From: Flavobacteriaceae bacterium CG_4_10_14_3_um_filter_33_47
GTDB taxonomy: Bacteria > Bacteroidota > Bacteroidia > Flavobacteriales > Flavobacteriaceae
DNA length: 46,615 nucleotides
Direction of reading: 5' to 3'
Assembly: GCA_002784145.1 (NCBI GenBank)
Contig: PFKE01000067.1
Coordinates: forward strand, 1-46,615
The notes beneath the pieces were generated by a model that was not told where the DNA came from, did not search any database, and worked only from the letters and a program-made list of their open reading frames with translations. Positions 16,466 to 24,498 of this stretch are shown here, piece after piece. How positions within the stretch are numbered: the first letter of the stretch is position 1; each line of letters opens with the position of its first letter. Position numbers and translations under genes: made by a program.

Positions 16466-18018
16466 TGCTTAACTTGATGTGAGCTTCTTAAAAGATCATT
16501 GACTGTTTTTACTGGATTAAATGTGTTTAAAGGAACCTCAACAAAAATAGAGTTCCAATAAGCCATACTGCCATTCCATAAACCGGGTAATTCAAGCGCT
16601 TTTATATGGGTACCTGCTTGGGTTTTATCCGTGATAAATGCGGCTTTATGATCAACATAATCCATTAAATTAAACGGTTCTCCTCGATAGTTTTTAACAC
16701 CGCACACTAAATCTGTTGGATTAAAATGAGTGGCGCTTTCAATGATACTTTTTTGGTCAGACTTTGAAATATCAATTTGTGCAAACTCAATAATTTGCAA
16801 GGAAACTGCTCCGTCTGAATCTGTCACCCAAAATGGTCCACCGCCCGGTTCTCCTTCATTCTTAACCATTCCACAAACACGAATTGGACGATTTAATTTG
16901 TCTTTTAAATAAAATATTTTAGACTCTAATGATGAAAATTCGAAATCTGGTGCGATAACAATATTGAGTGTTTTGGTTATAAATTTAGTTACGGCATGTA
17001 TATCATTATCATCAAGGTTGCCATTATCTAAAAGCTTTAAAAACTTAAAAACCTGTTCTTGGACTTCCAACAAAATCGCAGCCAATATTTTTTTATAATT
17101 ACAGACTTCTTCTAGCTGATCATTTACTACTAAATTATCAATGTTTTTAATAAAAATAAAACCATAATCTAAATCATTTAAATTTTCAAGCAAAGCGCCA
17201 TGTCCTGAAGGTCTAAATAAAATGGAGCCATCTTGTTCTCTGTAAATTTCATTATCTGAAGTAAGCGCAATGGTATCTGTAACCGATTTTTGATTAGAAA
17301 ATGATATGTTAAATTTATGTTCTGTTTTACACTCAACATCTTTTATAATATGATTTAACTCTTTCTGAAAGTTCTCTTGGTGTACATTAGAAATAGTTAA
17401 ATGCAAATTAGCCAGTTTATTGGAGGATGCATAAAACGCTGCTTCAAAAAAATGTTCTTCAAAAGCTGTAGCTACATGGGTTTTGTATTTGTGAAAAGGC
17501 AAGAGTCCTTTTGGGTAAAAACTATAATTCAACTGCTCTTCATCCAACATGGTTTTTACAAATTCTACACAACGTTCATCATAAGAGATTTCATCATAAT
17601 TAGAAATTTTTTCAAGAATTTTTTTAATAACGAGTTCGTAGAACGGAAGCTTTTCAAGTTCGTTAAAAAACTCTATAATATCTTTATTGCCTGTTCTTTT
17701 AGCATAGTCTTCAATGCTTTCATGGTTAAGACGATAATCATTTAAAAACTGAAATAAAAATTTAAACATTCTGGTAGCTGCTCCAGAAGCTGGAACAAAC
17801 TTTACCATAGAGATTGCGTCTCGCTTAGCTTCAAACAACTTTATATAATAAGATGCTTGGGTGTTTCCTATTTTAAGAATACCATTTCCAATAGTTGCTG
17901 CTTCTTTTAAATTAGAATAAACCATACCCGATTTAATAGAAGTTACTTGTGCTTCTATGGCATCAGTTGTTAATCCATGGCTTTTTATTTGAAGCTTATC
18001 TTTTTCAGAAAACATCAT
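16462..18018 (-). CDS. DUF4301 family protein, nucleotidyltransferase-like motifs
   Basis: This 518-residue soluble protein belongs to a Bacteroidota family of unknown function (DUF4301). I see FVPASGAATRM at about residues 74-84, LFRPSGHGALLENL at about 267-280 and FIKNIDNLV at about 289-297. This order resembles sugar-nucleotide pyrophosphorylases of the UDPGP type: a nucleotide loop GxxTR, then PxGHG, then NxDN. A GT-A-like nucleotidyltransferase fold is thus possible. Start and stop overlap both neighbours by 4 bases (ATGA), so it is translationally coupled to the NadR-like kinase and ArfB. Substrate unknown. Confidence 0.8.
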   Translation of the reverse strand: MMFSEKDKLQIKSHGLTTDAIEAQVTSIKSGMVYSNLKEAATIGNGILKIGNTQASYYIKLFEAKRDAISMVKFVPASGAATRMFKFLFQFLNDYRLNHESIEDYAKRTGNKDIIEFFNELEKLPFYELVIKKILEKISNYDEISYDERCVEFVKTMLDEEQLNYSFYPKGLLPFHKYKTHVATAFEEHFFEAAFYASSNKLANLHLTISNVHQENFQKELNHIIKDVECKTEHKFNISFSNQKSVTDTIALTSDNEIYREQDGSILFRPSGHGALLENLNDLDYGFIFIKNIDNLVVNDQLEEVCNYKKILAAILLEVQEQVFKFLKLLDNGNLDDNDIHAVTKFITKTLNIVIAPDFEFSSLESKIFYLKDKLNRPIRVCGMVKNEGEPGGGPFWVTDSDGAVSLQIIEFAQIDISKSDQKSIIESATHFNPTDLVCGVKNYRGEPFNLMDYVDHKAAFITDKTQAGTHIKALELPGLWNGSMAYWNSIFVEVPLNTFNPVKTVNDLLRSSHQVKQ

Positions 18019-18584
18019 TGCTTATTTTTTAACAGTTTATCAATATGCTTAACAGCCAGTTCCAAACGTTCTTTTTTGCCTCCTTTTAACAGCACATAAG
18101 GTCTTTTATACTTAATTAACGTGTCTTCAAACGCTTTAAACATAAGTTCTCTTTCATGCGGTTTATCTCGTAAATCATCGGCTTCCCAAGGTGTATCAAT
18201 ATACGTTAAAAAATATAAATCGTAAGTATTTTCCAGAGCATATTTTTCCAAAATAGGGTCACAGGATCCTGTATAATAGGTTTCAGAATAAACTTTTGTT
18301 TCCAACAAATCTGTATCGCAAATCAAAACGGTATCGGTTTTTTGAGAAAGCTTATTTTCAAGCTGCATTTGTCCTATTGCTATGGGCAATAAATCTTCAG
18401 GCTCGCAGGTTTTACGTTGTTCATTCCATTTGTTTTGAAGATATTCTCTGGCATATTCTGGTACCCAAACCGAGTTATAATATCTAGCCAAATGCCCTGA
18501 TAAGGTCGTTTTCCCTGTAGATTCTGGACCAAATAATACGATTTTTATACAGTTTGACGGCTGCTGTTTAAGCGCTTCTTCCAT
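18015..18584 (-). CDS. NadR-like P-loop kinase (ribosylnicotinamide-kinase-type domain)
   Basis: From the ATG at 18584 this is a 189-residue ATPase/kinase with Walker A GPESTGKTTL at about residues 19-28. VPEYAREYL at about 41-49 and the Asp-rich LICDTDLLETKVYSE are typical of the kinase half of NadR. The NMN adenylyltransferase half is absent. NadR kinases phosphorylate nicotinamide riboside delivered by PnuC. Here the partner PnuC-like permease sits in a thiamine context, so the substrate may be thiamine or a related vitamin. It overlaps pnuC by 40 bases and DUF4301 by 4. Longer starts run inside pnuC and lack family match. Confidence 0.88.
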   Translation of the reverse strand: MEEALKQQPSNCIKIVLFGPESTGKTTLSGHLARYYNSVWVPEYAREYLQNKWNEQRKTCEPEDLLPIAIGQMQLENKLSQKTDTVLICDTDLLETKVYSETYYTGSCDPILEKYALENTYDLYFLTYIDTPWEADDLRDKPHERELMFKAFEDTLIKYKRPYVLLKGGKKERLELAVKHIDKLLKNKQ

Positions 18585-19177
18585 GTGTTGTATCCTTGAA
18601 TTGCTAATATAGTGAAGATTACGTACTGAAGTGATAGCATTCCTAAACCTCTGTATGCATATAATGGTATTGTAACGATATCCGCAATAATCCATAGGGT
18701 CCAGTTTTCCAATTTCTTGTTGGCCATATACCACATAGCCGTAAAGAAAATACCTGATGTAACCATATCAATATAATTTGGTATTTCTAAGGTGTAATTA
18801 AATGCTAGATAAACAAAATAAGTGACTATCATGGTGACTATAAAAAGAAGAATCCCAATTTGTTTTTCCTTTAAAGTGGTTCTTGATATGGGAACTATAA
18901 ATTTATTTTCTCTTTTTCTGGACCAGTTCCACCAACCATAAACACTCATGATTGAATAATAAAAATTCATCATCATGTCGCCAAAATACTGATTGATATA
19001 AAGTAAATAAACGGTGATAACCGTACATATAATACCAGTTGGATATACCAAAATATCTTCTTTTTTTGCATACCAAACGCTTAATATACCAAACACAAAA
19101 GCGATTGCTTCTAATATAATGTGATGCGTTGGAGCTCCTTTGTAAGCTTCGATAAAAAAATCAAAAACTTGGTTCAT
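18545..19177 (-). CDS. PnuC-family vitamin transporter (probable PnuT-type thiamine permease)
   Basis: This integral inner-membrane protein of about 210 residues has seven or so hydrophobic helices. The family signature is WGVY-like MSVYGWWNWSRK, plus FGILSVWYAKKEDILVYPTGI. PnuC homologues carry nicotinamide riboside (PnuC), riboflavin (PnuX) or thiamine (PnuT). Context decides here: a YkoF-like thiamine-binding protein overlaps its 5' end and a TPP-riboswitch receptor lies downstream, favouring thiamine. I prefer the ATG at 19177; an ATG at 19201 would add eight residues. The 3' end overlaps the kinase gene by 40 bases. Confidence 0.88.
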   Translation of the reverse strand: MNQVFDFFIEAYKGAPTHHIILEAIAFVFGILSVWYAKKEDILVYPTGIICTVITVYLLYINQYFGDMMMNFYYSIMSVYGWWNWSRKRENKFIVPISRTTLKEKQIGILLFIVTMIVTYFVYLAFNYTLEIPNYIDMVTSGIFFTAMWYMANKKLENWTLWIIADIVTIPLYAYRGLGMLSLQYVIFTILAIQGYNTWKKRLNSSRQTV

Positions 19178-19421
19178 ATTCGCTTCTATCTGTTTTAACA
19201 ATTTTCATGGTTAAGACTGAAATATCAACCTCTTGAAACGATTTTTTTATGGCTTGCGAAAGAAACATCATTAAATCATCATAATCTCCAAAAATTTGAG
19301 TACTTAACGAATTTTCTAAAACAGTGAATTTTGAAGCTCTTAAAACTTTTATAAAATTGATTACATGCATTTCATAATCGTTTTGTAAAGGCGATAAGGT
19401 TAAGTCTACAGATATTTTCAT
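19161..19421 (-). CDS. YkoF-like thiamine/HMP-binding protein (single domain)
   Basis: This 86-residue protein reads MKISVDLTLSPLQNDYEMHV and then NSLSTQIFGDYDDLMMFL. The STQ-(V/I)-FG-(E/D)-YD pattern is characteristic of YkoF-type thiamine or hydroxymethylpyrimidine binding proteins, related to DUF77/MTH1187. B. subtilis YkoF is a double-domain protein in a TPP-controlled transport operon; this one is half that size and probably dimerises. It overlaps the pnuC-like gene by 17 bases. No signal peptide is visible, so it acts in the cytoplasm. Confidence 0.8.
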   Translation of the reverse strand: MKISVDLTLSPLQNDYEMHVINFIKVLRASKFTVLENSLSTQIFGDYDDLMMFLSQAIKKSFQEVDISVLTMKIVKTDRSEYEPSF

Positions 19422-19445
19422 GTTTTTTTTGATGGTAAGATACGC

Positions 19446-19481
19446 GAAAAAAGAATAGAGAAACTCACGCTTTCTTTATTC
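19446..19481 (-). terminator. Terminator after the GGGPS-type gene
   Basis: On the minus strand GAATAAAGAAA pairs with TTTCTCTATTC (one mismatch) around a 7-base loop, followed by TTTTTTC. It ends the PPTase-GGGPS unit and implies that the thiamine-type genes have their own promoter in the remaining ~25 bases. Confidence 0.6.
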
Positions 19482-19487
19482 TAATTT

Positions 19488-20225
19488 CTAGATTCTTGAT
19501 TCCTTTTTTAGTTGTTCAAAAAATGACTCATTTTCTTCAAGAGCAGTTCCAACAACCACGATGTCCGCTCCAGCATTATAGGCGGTCTCTATTTGCGTTT
19601 TAGTTTTGATACCGCCTCCAACAATTAAAGGAATGGTAAGCTCTTGTTTTACCGCGCTTATAATGTTTAAGGTTATGGGCTCTGAGGCACCACTTCCAGC
19701 TTCTAAGTATATAAGTTTCATGCCTAAAAATTCTCCTGCTTTGGCTGTGTTTACTATGTGCTCAACATTATTTCTTGAGATAGGTTTTGTTCCTGTTACT
19801 TTTTCGACAGAGGTTTGCTTCCCATTTTCAATAAGGATATAACCTGTTGGAATAATCTCTAAGGTTGTGCCTTTTAATTTTCGCACCGCACTTACCTGTT
19901 TTCCTATGAGATAATCAGGATTTCTTCCAGAAATTAAAGATAAAAACAGCAGTGCATCGGCATTCTCAGCTATTTGTGTAATATCCCCGGGAAACAAAAT
20001 AATAGGTAAAGATGTGGTCTTTTTTATTTCGGCTACCAAATGAGCTGTTTCATGCTCATTAACCGTGCTACCTCCAACAAAAATATGCGTTGCAATAGAA
20101 TCATTGACCATTTTTATAAAACTTGAAACGGTATTTAAAGCTATTTTATCTGGATCTATTAAAACTGCAAACAACTTTTTATTGGCTTTAAACGATTTCA
20201 ATATGTTTTGATAGATTTTACTCAT
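19488..20225 (-). CDS. Geranylgeranylglyceryl-phosphate synthase family protein (PcrB/GGGPS, Bacteroidota type)
   Basis: This 245-residue TIM-barrel prenyltransferase has FAVLIDPDK at residues 19-27, FVGGSTVNE, LFPGDITQI, LIYLEAGSGAS and the phosphate loop IVGGGIKTK. These match the GGGPS family, which joins sn-glycerol-1-phosphate to a polyprenyl diphosphate. The activity is classic for archaeal ether lipids and is also shown for homologues from Bacteroidota. The gene follows the PPTase gene with no gap. What the ether product is used for in flavobacteria is not settled. A polyprenyl synthase gene lies at 32980-33957. Confidence 0.92.
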   Translation of the reverse strand: MSKIYQNILKSFKANKKLFAVLIDPDKIALNTVSSFIKMVNDSIATHIFVGGSTVNEHETAHLVAEIKKTTSLPIILFPGDITQIAENADALLFLSLISGRNPDYLIGKQVSAVRKLKGTTLEIIPTGYILIENGKQTSVEKVTGTKPISRNNVEHIVNTAKAGEFLGMKLIYLEAGSGASEPITLNIISAVKQELTIPLIVGGGIKTKTQIETAYNAGADIVVVGTALEENESFFEQLKKESRI

Positions 20226-20852
20226 TTAAGCCAAGGCATAAGCACAGGTAAACCCTTCAAACTCGAGGAAGTTAATTTTATAACCGTGTTTTTTGTTTTC
20301 GTAATCTATCCATGCGGTGGTTGATGGTTCCTCAAAAGTAAAAGGAATGACCAAACAATGCTCCTTAAAGCTCAACCCTGGTGTTGCAAATAATTTGTAG
20401 AGTGATTCTTTAACACACCAAATGGTTGTTAGTTTTTTTATGTAATCAACATCTTCTTCATTTAAATAATCAAACTCATAATCAATAAACTTATGAGCTA
20501 TCATGGCAATTTTATCCCTTTGTTTTTCAACATCAATACCGACAACATAGTTGCTTACAACAACAGCGGAAAAGGTATAAGAATGAGTAATTGAAATATA
20601 CTTGCCATCTTTTAAATGAGGTTTGCCATTCGTATCATAATACAAATCAGTGTCTTGATAACCAAACTCTGCTAACAAATGGCGCACACTTAAAAACCCT
20701 TTTTGATGTAATTCACTTTTCATGCCTAAAACACGTTTCACATTTTCGGGTTTTAACGTGATTGCGTTCAATAATTCATCACAAGACTCGCTTATCTTCC
20801 ATATTTTAACAGTAGTTTGTGAATTTGGAGTAATGGTTTTGTAAAGAGGCAT
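20226..20852 (-). CDS. 4'-phosphopantetheinyl transferase (Sfp type)
   Basis: This 208-residue enzyme moves phosphopantetheine from CoA to a carrier-protein serine. The magnesium-binding motif VGIDVE at about residues 108-113 and the later WCVKESLYK at about 145-153 are the two hallmark segments. The Sfp-type length indicates a broad-range enzyme rather than the short AcpS. It is the first gene of a unit with the GGGPS homologue; their coding regions abut exactly. Confidence 0.93.
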   Translation of the reverse strand: MPLYKTITPNSQTTVKIWKISESCDELLNAITLKPENVKRVLGMKSELHQKGFLSVRHLLAEFGYQDTDLYYDTNGKPHLKDGKYISITHSYTFSAVVVSNYVVGIDVEKQRDKIAMIAHKFIDYEFDYLNEEDVDYIKKLTTIWCVKESLYKLFATPGLSFKEHCLVIPFTFEEPSTTAWIDYENKKHGYKINFLEFEGFTCAYALA

Positions 20853-20875
20853 TTAATATTCTGAAAGTTATTAGT

Positions 20876-20883
20876 TATCTTTG
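20876..20883 (+). promoter_or_regulatory. -7 element for ahcY
   Basis: TATCTTTG is a perfect TAnnTTTG, 32 bases before the ahcY ATG. No clear TTG lies 19-20 bases upstream. Confidence 0.55.
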
Positions 20884-20915
20884 CTCAAAAATTTGCAAAA
20901 CACAAATATACTAAT

Positions 20916-22232
20916 ATGAACACAAAAACAATTGCTTACATTCCTAATAAAGTAAAAGACATAACACTTGCTTCTTGGGGAAGAAAAGAGATTGAATTAG
21001 CCGAGGCCGAAATGCCAGGATTAATGAGTCTTAGAGAAGAATATAAAGAGTCTCAACCTCTTAAAGGTGCTAGAATAGCCGGTTGTTTACACATGACGAT
21101 TCAAACAGCCGTTTTAATTGAAACCTTACAAGCTTTAGGAGCTGAAGTAACCTGGAGTTCTTGTAACATTTTTTCAACACAAGACCAAGCCGCAGCGGCC
21201 ATTGCTGCTGCAGGAACATCGGTTTACGCTTGGAAAGACATGACCGAAGAAGAGTTTGATTGGTGTATTGAGCAAACCTTATTTTTTGGTAAAGACAGAA
21301 AGCCGCTTAACATGATTTTGGATGATGGTGGCGATTTAACCAATATGGTTTTAGACCGTTACCCAGAATTGATTTCTGGCATTAAAGGATTGAGTGAAGA
21401 AACCACAACAGGTGTTCACAGGCTTTATGAGCGTGTAAAAAATGGCACGTTGCCAATGCCTGCCATTAATGTGAACGACTCTGTTACTAAAAGTAAATTC
21501 GATAATAAATACGGTTGTAAAGAAAGCGCTGTTGATGCCATTAGAAGAGCAACTGACCTCATGCTAGCAGGAAAACGTGTAGTTGTTTGTGGTTATGGTG
21601 ATGTTGGTAAAGGTACTGCTGCCTCGTTTAAAGGCGCTGGAAGCATCGTAACCGTTACAGAAATAGACCCGATATGTGCTTTACAAGCGGCTATGGATGG
21701 TTTTGAAGTTAAAAAATTAGAAACCGTTATAGCTAATGCCGATATTATCATTACCACAACAGGAAATAAAGATATTGTAAGAAGCGAACATTTTGAAGTC
21801 GTAAAAGACAAAACCATTATTTGTAACATTGGACACTTTGATAATGAAATAGATATGGCTTGGTTGAACAAAAATTATGGTCATACCAAAAACACAATCA
21901 AACCTCAAGTAGATAAATATACCATTAATGGTAAAGATATTATCATTTTAGCCGAAGGCCGTTTAGTAAATCTGGGTTGTGCCACAGGTCACCCTAGTTT
22001 TGTTATGAGTAACTCGTTTACAAACCAAACTTTGGCTCAAATTGAATTGTGGACAAACAATGAAGCTTACGGAAATGAAGTGTATATGCTACCAAAACAC
22101 TTAGATGAAAAAGTAGCACAATTGCACCTGGCTAAAATTGGAGTGGAATTAACAGAACTTCGTGAAGACCAAGCAAAATATATTGGAGTAACCGTTGATG
22201 GTCCGTTTAAACCTGAGTATTACAGATATTAG
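20916..22232 (+). CDS. ahcY: Adenosylhomocysteinase
   Basis: AhcY reversibly splits S-adenosylhomocysteine into adenosine and homocysteine, clearing the inhibitory product of methyltransferases. At 438 residues it is full length. I see the substrate-domain segments [30 protein letters not shown] and DDGGDLT, the NAD-binding glycine motif [14 protein letters not shown], and the C-terminal KPEYYRY. It is monocistronic, with its own promoter and a strong terminator. Confidence 0.98.
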   Translation: MNTKTIAYIPNKVKDITLASWGRKEIELAEAEMPGLMSLREEYKESQPLKGARIAGCLHMTIQTAVLIETLQALGAEVTWSSCNIFSTQDQAAAAIAAAGTSVYAWKDMTEEEFDWCIEQTLFFGKDRKPLNMILDDGGDLTNMVLDRYPELISGIKGLSEETTTGVHRLYERVKNGTLPMPAINVNDSVTKSKFDNKYGCKESAVDAIRRATDLMLAGKRVVVCGYGDVGKGTAASFKGAGSIVTVTEIDPICALQAAMDGFEVKKLETVIANADIIITTTGNKDIVRSEHFEVVKDKTIICNIGHFDNEIDMAWLNKNYGHTKNTIKPQVDKYTINGKDIIILAEGRLVNLGCATGHPSFVMSNSFTNQTLAQIELWTNNEAYGNEVYMLPKHLDEKVAQLHLAKIGVELTELREDQAKYIGVTVDGPFKPEYYRY

Positions 22233-22255
22233 AACACTTCGCTTAAAGATATTTG

Positions 22256-22296
22256 AAACCCTCATATCCCGATAACTATCGGATATGAGGGTTTTT
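22256..22296 (+). terminator. Strong terminator after ahcY
   Basis: AAACCCTCATAT plus CCGATA pairs with TATCGG plus ATATGAGGGTTT (18 bp, one bulged C), followed by a run of T. The CCGATA-acta-TATCGG-type core resembles short palindromes frequent at flavobacterial terminators. Confidence 0.9.
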
Positions 22297-22331
22297 TATT
22301 TGTCCAGAACTCTTTATATTCAATAAATGTT

Positions 22332-22796
22332 ATGGCATATAAAGAAGAGGAAATAAAAGTACCCCGCTTTAATGAGGAGTCAGGTTTTTACACCACAAAA
22401 AAACGCTCAAAAATAATGAGCAAGATTCGTGGTAAAAACACCAAGCCCGAATTATTGTTCAGAAAAGCTTTGTGGAAAAGAGGCGTTCGATATCGTATTA
22501 ATTCTAAAATACTTCCCGGAAAACCAGACATTTCCATTCAAAAATATAAACTCGCCATTTTTATTGACGGTGAATTCTGGCATGGTTATAACTGGAATGA
22601 ACGAAAAGAAACAATACAAAGTAATCGGGGTTTTTGGATACCAAAAATTGAACGGAATATGCAACGCGATGAGGAAGTGAACCAACAACTTGCGGACTTA
22701 GATTATACGGTTTTTAGGTTTTGGGAACAAGACATTAAAACTGAATTGGATAAATGCATTAATGATATTTTGATTTTTTTAGATTGGAAGATATAA
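22332..22796 (+). CDS. vsr: Very short patch repair endonuclease Vsr
   Basis: Vsr nicks 5' of the T in T:G mismatches that arise by deamination of 5-methylcytosine. This 154-residue protein shows the family motifs RSKIMSKIRGKNTKPE at about 22-37, LPGKPDI at about 61-67 (catalytic Asp) and FIDGEFWHG at about 77-85, with later zinc/active-site residues. Vsr genes normally sit beside a C5 cytosine methylase. None is adjacent here; the neighbours are ahcY and rpmA, so it is an orphan copy or serves a distant methylase. Both sides are closed by strong terminators, as expected for a standalone gene. Confidence 0.93.
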   Translation: MAYKEEEIKVPRFNEESGFYTTKKRSKIMSKIRGKNTKPELLFRKALWKRGVRYRINSKILPGKPDISIQKYKLAIFIDGEFWHGYNWNERKETIQSNRGFWIPKIERNMQRDEEVNQQLADLDYTVFRFWEQDIKTELDKCINDILIFLDWKI

Positions 22797-22810
22797 ATCC
22801 CATTAAAAAC

Positions 22811-22838
22811 AAACCCTTTCTGTTTCCAGAAAGGGTTT
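22811..22838. terminator. Bidirectional terminator between vsr and rpmA
   Basis: A perfect 12-bp stem, AAACCCTTTCTG with CAGAAAGGGTTT, around the loop TTTC. Flanking A- and T-rich arms serve both convergent genes. Confidence 0.88.
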
Positions 22839-22861
22839 TAAATTTTAAAGAAAGTTACTTA

Positions 22862-23122
22862 TTAAGCTTCAAAAGGCTCAATTGAAACATAAGACTTGTT
22901 GTCTTTTTTCTTTGAAAACTTTACAACACCATCTACATAAGCGTGTAATGTATGGTCTTTTGAAGAGTACACATTTTCACCTGGGTGGTGTGTATTTCCT
23001 CTTTGTCTAACGATAATGTTGCCTGCTTTTGCAGCTTGCCCACCAAAAATCTTAACACCTAAGCGTTTTGATTCTGATTCTCTACCGTTCTTCGAACTTC
23101 CGACTCCTTTTTTATGTGCCAT
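22862..23122 (-). CDS. rpmA: 50S ribosomal protein bL27
   Basis: This 86-residue bL27 starts [20 protein letters not shown] with no cleavable Firmicutes-type extension, so the basic N-terminal tail that reaches the peptidyl transferase centre is present from the start. [18 protein letters not shown] is the conserved core. It is co-transcribed with rplU, 26 bases upstream, as in most bacteria. Confidence 0.98.
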   Translation of the reverse strand: MAHKKGVGSSKNGRESESKRLGVKIFGGQAAKAGNIIVRQRGNTHHPGENVYSSKDHTLHAYVDGVVKFSKKKDNKSYVSIEPFEA

Positions 23123-23148
23123 TGTATTTCGATTTTATTTTATTAAAA

Positions 23149-23682
23149 TTAACTTAAAGTGGCAATTAAATCGGCTTTTTTCATTCCTGAAATCCCTTCA
23201 ATACCTTTAGCCTTTGCCATATCTTTTAATTCAGTAACCGTTAGTTTGCTTAAATCTTGTGTGGCTTCTACTTTTAAGCTTGATTTTTTAGCTTCTGCCT
23301 TAGGAGCATCAGTTTCAACTTTAGGTTCTGCTTTTTTTGTTGCTTTTTCTAATTCTGATTTTTTAGCTCCAGAAGCAACAATACTTTCAATAACAATTTC
23401 AGTTAAAGATTGACGATGCCCGTTTTTCTTACGGTAACCTTTACGTCTTTTCTTTTTGAAAACTATCACTTTATCACCTTTAAGGTGCTTTAAGACTTTT
23501 GCTCCTACTTGAGCTCCGTCTATAGCTGGGGCGCCTACAGTTACATGGTCACCATCACCTAAAAGAAGTACATTATCGAAAGAAACTTTCTTACCTTCTT
23601 CTGTTTGTAAACGGTGAACAAAAACTTTTTGGTCTTTTACAACTTTAAATTGTTGCCCTGCTATCTCTACAATTGCGTACAT
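23149..23682 (-). CDS. rplU: 50S ribosomal protein bL21 with a C-terminal extension domain
   Basis: Residues 1 to about 104 are a normal bL21 ([29 protein letters not shown]). The usual protein stops there. Here about 73 more residues follow: a Lys/Ala/Glu-rich linker, then [18 protein letters not shown] and [10 protein letters not shown], which looks like a small helix-extended-loop-helix (SAP/Rho-N-like) nucleic-acid-binding motif. Extended L21 proteins occur in other flavobacteria. A textbook promoter lies upstream, and rpmA follows. Confidence 0.96.
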   Translation of the reverse strand: MYAIVEIAGQQFKVVKDQKVFVHRLQTEEGKKVSFDNVLLLGDGDHVTVGAPAIDGAQVGAKVLKHLKGDKVIVFKKKRRKGYRKKNGHRQSLTEIVIESIVASGAKKSELEKATKKAEPKVETDAPKAEAKKSSLKVEATQDLSKLTVTELKDMAKAKGIEGISGMKKADLIATLS

Positions 23683-23722
23683 AGCGTAACGTTTTATTAA
23701 TTAAATTTATTTAAAAATGAGT

Positions 23723-23754
23723 GCAAATATACTGCTAATAAATTAATTTACAAA
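23723..23754 (-). promoter_or_regulatory. Promoter for rplU-rpmA
   Basis: The minus strand has TTTG at 23754-23751, a 19-base spacer, then TATATTTGC at 23731-23723. Both -33 and -7 elements match the Bacteroidota consensus. The leader is about 35 bases. Confidence 0.8.
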
Positions 23755-23758
23755 CGTT

Positions 23759-24211
23759 TTATTTATTTTGAGAAATATTTCCGCTGTTTTTAAAAAGTTG
23801 CATCACTGTTAGCGTTGCAACAATGGTTGTTACTAGCCCCATAATGGCTACTACAAAAGACACCAATCCGTTATTAATATCAAAACCTCCTTTTAGATAA
23901 CTTAATAATTGAGGCAGAAAATCTTGATTGATTTCTGTTGAATAAGATAAGAAAAAAAATGTAAAAACTATGGTTGCTGTAACCCCAGTGACAAGTCCAG
24001 TAGAAAATCCGTTAGTATAATTAAATTGGTTTCCTTGCTCCAATTTAAAAACCCGTATAGCTTCGTAAATACCAAATGTTGTAATTCCTGCATTTAGAAA
24101 ACTAAAAACAGGATTAGTATGCAATCCAAACATGGCTAATACTAAAAAATAGGCAATCAAGACGGCACTTGTAACAATACCAAATCTTATAGGAAGGATT
24201 ATTTTTTTCAT
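23759..24211 (-). CDS. DUF4199 family membrane protein
   Basis: This 150-residue inner-membrane protein has four predicted helices (about residues 8-28, 34-50, 70-92 and 115-140). The pattern GIYEAIRVFK, then NGFSTGLVTGV, is typical of DUF4199, a Bacteroidota family of unknown function. The gene is just upstream of rplU, but the rplU promoter lies between the two, so the coupling is loose. I cannot assign a role. Confidence 0.8.
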   Translation of the reverse strand: MKKIILPIRFGIVTSAVLIAYFLVLAMFGLHTNPVFSFLNAGITTFGIYEAIRVFKLEQGNQFNYTNGFSTGLVTGVTATIVFTFFFLSYSTEINQDFLPQLLSYLKGGFDINNGLVSFVVAIMGLVTTIVATLTVMQLFKNSGNISQNK

Positions 24212-24373
24212 ATTTTTATGAATTTATTAAATATCTGTAAAATTAAGATTAATTCCAAGATTTATTTTTTAAACGTTTGGTGTCTAGCAGACAAAATTAT
24301 TTACTGGTGTTTTTATTAAATTAAAACGTTCTTTTATAAATTATCCAAGAATATACATTGAGTCGTATTTTTT

Positions 24374-24404
24374 TCCAATAACCTACAATTGGAGATTTTT
24401 TTTA
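24374..24404 (+). terminator. Orphan terminator-like hairpin
   Basis: TCCAAT at 24374-24379 pairs with ATTGGA at 24388-24393, followed by a T run. The stem is only 6 bp and no plus-strand gene precedes it. Confidence 0.3.
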
Positions 24405-24490
24405 ATTATTAAAGGAATTAAAAACAGTGTGTCTTGCATTATATGGCACTAAAAAAATGAAATTTCTAACTTTTAAAGGTTATTTTTTAG

Positions 24491-24498
24491 TATTTTTG
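24491..24498 (+). promoter_or_regulatory. -7 element for the HMA lipoprotein gene
   Basis: TATTTTTG is a perfect TAnnTTTG, 23 bases before the ATG at 24522. The -33 is weak. Confidence 0.5.

Noticed and set aside
17401-17745. Plus-strand open frame of 114 codons, hydrophobic
   Set aside because: It is antisense to DUF4301, whose frame is intact and conserved; Phe-rich composition is what antisense of Lys/Glu codons gives.
19488-20225. Horizontal transfer of the GGGPS gene from archaea
   Set aside because: Homologues are widespread in Bacteroidota and base composition matches neighbours; recent transfer is not supported.
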